From contig JACETS010000031.1 in assembly GCA_013911195.1 (NCBI GenBank), positions 1-17,952 of the forward strand: a DNA stretch of 17,952 nucleotides, read 5' to 3'. The notes under the pieces were generated by a model. It did not search any database. It saw nothing but the letters and a program-made list of their open reading frames with translations, and was not told the origin of the DNA. Origin of the DNA: Verrucomicrobiales bacterium. Lineage in GTDB: Bacteria > Verrucomicrobiota > Verrucomicrobiia > Verrucomicrobiales > DEV007. Every line of letters begins with the position of its first letter. Within the stretch, counting starts at the first letter, position 1. Below, one piece after another: positions 15,572 through 17,952 of this stretch. The position numbers and the translations under genes were made by a program.

Positions 15572-16132
15572 ATGAAAAATAATCAAACTAGAAATAATTC
15601 CTCGGGGTTTACTCTTATTGAGCTATTAACCGTAATCACAATTCTTGCGATTTTAATGGGAATGGCCATGGCCATTATTAGTTTTGCTCAAGGGAAAGCA
15701 GCAGAAGATAAGACTAAAGGTGCGATGTCTGCGATCAAAGCAGGATTAGAGAGATATAAAGTGAGGAATGGAGAGTACCCTGAACCGATGGAAAATAATG
15801 GCATGGGAACATCTGGTGCCATAGCCTTGTATCAGGCGCTTCTTGATGACGGTGATGATGAAATTTTCGGAGGGCCAAACAACCCATCTGATGGGAGACC
15901 TGGTGAAGAAATACTTGTTGATCTATTAGGTAAGGGACTAGTTGGTGATGATGGAGATGGAATATATTATCTTAAGGACGGATACGATAGGCCATTTATG
16001 TATCAGGTCTATGATCCTGAGAATCCAGATGGGACGAATCAAACTACTTACGATTTGTGGTCCTACGGAACTGATAAGGAAAGAAACAAGACAAACAAGA
16101 CTAGCGAGCCAAAGTGGATTAAGAATTGGTAG
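15572..16132 (+). CDS. gspG: GspG-like type II secretion/type IV pilin-like pseudopilin
   Basis: A 186-residue type IV pilin-like protein. The short basic leader ends in Gly12 and prepilin peptidase would cut before Phe13 (SSG/FTLIELLTV), leaving Glu at position 5 of the mature protein, as required for assembly. The hydrophobic helix follows to about residue 37. The soluble part includes LERYKVRNGEYPEP and YDLWSYGTDKE, which resembles the C-terminal GspG signature; the usual calcium-binding Asp-Ile after it is not obvious. It is longer than a typical GspG (about 140), with an acidic insert (GDDGDG). I chose the ATG at 15572: an in-frame GTG at 15527 would overlap gspF and put 15 extra residues before a normal leader. 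It follows gspF by 28 bases and precedes the esterase by 11. Confidence 0.88.
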   Translation: MKNNQTRNNSSGFTLIELLTVITILAILMGMAMAIISFAQGKAAEDKTKGAMSAIKAGLERYKVRNGEYPEPMENNGMGTSGAIALYQALLDDGDDEIFGGPNNPSDGRPGEEILVDLLGKGLVGDDGDGIYYLKDGYDRPFMYQVYDPENPDGTNQTTYDLWSYGTDKERNKTNKTSEPKWIKNW

Positions 16133-16143
16133 TCAAAGTTTAA

Positions 16144-17235
16144 TTGGTTATTAGCTCTATCAAATCATTAATCTATACGTTAACTTTATTTCTGGTTGTT
16201 CCCCTAGCTTCAAAGGGGCAACAGTTGATTAATAGAACCATAGAGGTACAGGGTGAAGAAAGGGAGTATTTAGTCTATTTGCCAAGAGGCTTTAGCAATA
16301 CTGAATCACTGCCGGTTGTCTTTTGTTTTCATGGTGGTGATGGCTATGCAGATAGCATGATGAGATTTACAGCAGATTTCCGTCCTCTTGCAGATGAAAA
16401 TAGATTTATTGCTGTTTATCCACAGGGCTTAGTTTTCGGAGCAAAGGGGACCAGTGCAACTAATTGGAATTATAAAGGGCCGTATGACAATGGGATCGAT
16501 GAGATCGCTTTTGTAGAGGCCATGATTGAAAGTGTAACCTCTGATTATTCTGTGGATAATAGAAGAGTTTTTGCATGTGGTTTTTCACAAGGAGGGAACC
16601 TGATGTGGGATTATGCGTCTCTCTTGGGTGATCGTTTTGCTGCAGTTGCATCGGTGGCTGCTAGTATGTGGCAGTGGACTTATGATGATTTCACTCCGAC
16701 AGAAAAGATTGGAGTTTTAACAATTCATGGAACGAACGATTTTTATAACCCTTATACTGGAAATCAGTATTCAATTTCAATGGATAGATTGAACCGTTAC
16801 TGGGTTGAGATTAATGGTTCCGAACAAACTGCATCTTCCAGTCAGTATGCTCGTGGTGTTACTCAATACGTTTGGCAAGGCGCAGAAGATTGTCATTCAG
16901 TCGAGCATTTTCGAGTTCAAGGAGGGCTACACGACTGGCCCTCTTTTTCAGAGCGGGTGATATGGGAATTTTTTTCTAAATATGATATTGATGGATTAAT
17001 TGACTGTAGAGAGCCAATATCAATAAATATTGATTCCTATGATCTTTCGAGGAAAGAGCTTGTTGTTAACATCGAAAATTTAGCATCTGGAAATTTTGAA
17101 ATTCGAAAATCCACAGGAGGAAAGTTTTATTCTTTTGATCCAATTATTGATGTTAATGAAAATACACAATTTCCTCTAAGAATTGGGAATGTTACAGAGC
17201 AAGCGCTCATGATACAATTGTGGGAAAAACCTTAA
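16144..17235 (+). CDS. Secreted PHB-depolymerase/feruloyl-esterase-like alpha/beta hydrolase
   Basis: A 363-residue exported esterase of the LpqC/PHB-depolymerase-like family (COG3509 type). The N-terminus (about 1-25, SLIYTLTLFLVVPLASKG) is a signal peptide. The core has REYLVYLPRGF, FCFHGGDGYA (oxyanion region), GFSQGGN with nucleophile Ser148, HGTNDFYNPYTG with Asp199, and LHDWPSF with His263, a complete triad. The natural ester substrate cannot be read from sequence; relatives act on hydroxybutyrate esters or on acetyl/feruloyl groups of polysaccharides. After about residue 285 a small beta-rich tail (FEIRKSTGGKFYSFDP) looks like an accessory domain. The start is TTG at 16144, needed to keep the signal peptide whole. 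It lies 11 bases after the pseudopilin stop, so it is probably co-transcribed and could be a cargo of the secretion system. Confidence 0.82.
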   Translation: MVISSIKSLIYTLTLFLVVPLASKGQQLINRTIEVQGEEREYLVYLPRGFSNTESLPVVFCFHGGDGYADSMMRFTADFRPLADENRFIAVYPQGLVFGAKGTSATNWNYKGPYDNGIDEIAFVEAMIESVTSDYSVDNRRVFACGFSQGGNLMWDYASLLGDRFAAVASVAASMWQWTYDDFTPTEKIGVLTIHGTNDFYNPYTGNQYSISMDRLNRYWVEINGSEQTASSSQYARGVTQYVWQGAEDCHSVEHFRVQGGLHDWPSFSERVIWEFFSKYDIDGLIDCREPISINIDSYDLSRKELVVNIENLASGNFEIRKSTGGKFYSFDPIIDVNENTQFPLRIGNVTEQALMIQLWEKP

Positions 17236-17249
17236 GCTTAATTCTTTAG

Positions 17250-17952
17250 TTATTTACAGCTTTGAAGAAAAGCAATTAGGTCCGAGAGCTCTTGGTTGTT
17301 GAGTGTTTTATTCAAGCCTGTAGGCATTAAAGAAATTGGAGATCTTTTCATCTCTTTAATTTTATCTCTGTGGATAGCCTGCCGAGTATTATTTAGATTC
17401 GCCAGATAAATAAATTCTGAATTTTCTCGCTGAATGATTCCAGTGTAAGTTTGTCCGGATAGGGTTGTGATGATGTAATTTTCTGAACCATTTACAATGG
17501 TTGAATTGGGAAACAAAATAGCCTCAAGAAAGTCTTTCTTATTCCGTATGGCGCCGAGTTTGCTCAAATCCGGGCCAAGGTTCCCGCCATTGCCATTAAT
17601 ACTGTGACATAAGGCGCAGGTGGATTTGTTTGAAAAGAATACAGCACGGCCTCTGGAAACGTTGCCTATCCCCATTGTAGACTCGATCGACTCAAGAGTC
17701 TTTTTTCTATCGGTATCATCATCTATGCTAGGATTTAGAAGGGTTTGAATGTTTTTGTTGGATTTCTCGATCTGATTAATTTCTTCAGAATTTAGTGATC
17801 TGAATGGCTTTAAAAGATGGTTGATTTGAATAGGAGAAGCGGTTTCCAGAGTCTTGTAGATATTGGAAATTTGATCTGTCTCATTGACCTTTAATGAAAT
17901 ATTGCCAATTGCTCTCGCTGATTGAATTCCTAAAGATGGGTTACTTTTAGAT
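17250..17952 (-). CDS. C-terminal part of a PVC-type haem-binding (cytochrome c) protein (N-terminus off window)
   Basis: The frame is open from the right edge to the stop at 17250, giving 233 residues; an internal ATG at 17673-17675 is not taken as the start because the frame continues upstream. The first 75 residues are helical, Leu/Ile/Asn/Ser-rich and could be the end of a HEAT-like repeat array. Then comes a c-type cytochrome module: GRAVFFSNKSTCALCHSING with the CXXCH haem site at 17604-17618, GPDLSKLGA, IIQRENSEFIYL and SLMPTGL, whose Met could be the distal ligand, ending in ELSDLIAFLQS. The order matches the Planctomycete/Verrucomicrobium-type haem-binding domain (TIGR02603), usually at the end of very large secreted proteins with dehydrogenase/propeller and HEAT regions. 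It converges on the esterase gene with a 14-base gap. Confidence 0.85.
   Translation of the reverse strand, partial: SKSNPSLGIQSARAIGNISLKVNETDQISNIYKTLETASPIQINHLLKPFRSLNSEEINQIEKSNKNIQTLLNPSIDDDTDRKKTLESIESTMGIGNVSRGRAVFFSNKSTCALCHSINGNGGNLGPDLSKLGAIRNKKDFLEAILFPNSTIVNGSENYIITTLSGQTYTGIIQRENSEFIYLANLNNTRQAIHRDKIKEMKRSPISLMPTGLNKTLNNQELSDLIAFLQSCK

Noticed and set aside
17232..17241. TTAAGCTTAA palindrome as a terminator between the convergent genes
   Set aside because: It has no loop and no T-run; it is a simple palindrome.
17673..17675. ATG as the start of the cytochrome gene
   Set aside because: The frame stays open to the right edge, and this domain is normally the C-terminal end of a much larger protein.

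Overview
The window looks like a chromosomal segment of a moderately AT-rich member of the PVC superphylum, most likely a verrucomicrobium. The pointers are a TIGR04073-type small exported protein (a family tied to Verrucomicrobia), a very long GreA-type factor with a large N-terminal extension like the chlamydial one, and a Planctomycete/Verrucomicrobium-type haem-binding cytochrome module. Most genes lack a Shine-Dalgarno sequence. Placement below phylum level is not supported.

Layout. (1) Positions 1-4190, minus strand: a two-gene unit. The first gene encodes a 739-residue protein that joins a class III nucleotidyl cyclase domain, a TIR domain, a DUF4062-like domain and a second, divergent TIR-like domain. 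Ten bases after it begins an nSTAND1-type P-loop NTPase with a transmembrane segment, a TPR-like stretch and the start of a probable beta-propeller; this gene runs off the left edge. The combination resembles a nucleotide-signalling biological-conflict (immune-like) system and is the most interesting part of the window. (2) 4191-4541: an AT-rich spacer with a good sigma70-like promoter for that unit, several inverted repeats and the rplQ terminator. (3) 4542-6179, minus strand: rplQ and rpoA, separated by an intercistronic GC-rich stem-loop. They are detached from the usual upstream ribosomal-protein genes. (4) 6400-6822, minus strand: TIGR04073 protein, closed by a strong terminator. (5) 6985-10581, plus strand: GreA-like factor, enolase, and an FtsB/DivIC-like cell-division protein whose start abuts a hairpin spanning the enolase stop codon. 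(6) 10750-17235, plus strand: a type II secretion / type IV pilus-like cluster with two GspE/PilB ATPases, a GspF/PilC membrane protein and a GspG-like pseudopilin, then a secreted PHB-depolymerase-like esterase. (7) 17250-17952, minus strand: the C-terminal end of a PVC-type haem-binding protein, which runs off the right edge.

How the parts relate. rpoA-rplQ, greA, eno and ftsB are housekeeping genes for transcription, translation, glycolysis and division. The two ATPases, the GspF protein and the pseudopilin form the inner-membrane core of an envelope machine; secretin, prepilin peptidase and the other pseudopilins are not in the window. The esterase may be one of its exported products. The cyclase-TIR/nSTAND pair is an accessory unit placed directly beside core genes. 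No tRNA, rRNA, insertion sequence or CRISPR array was seen.
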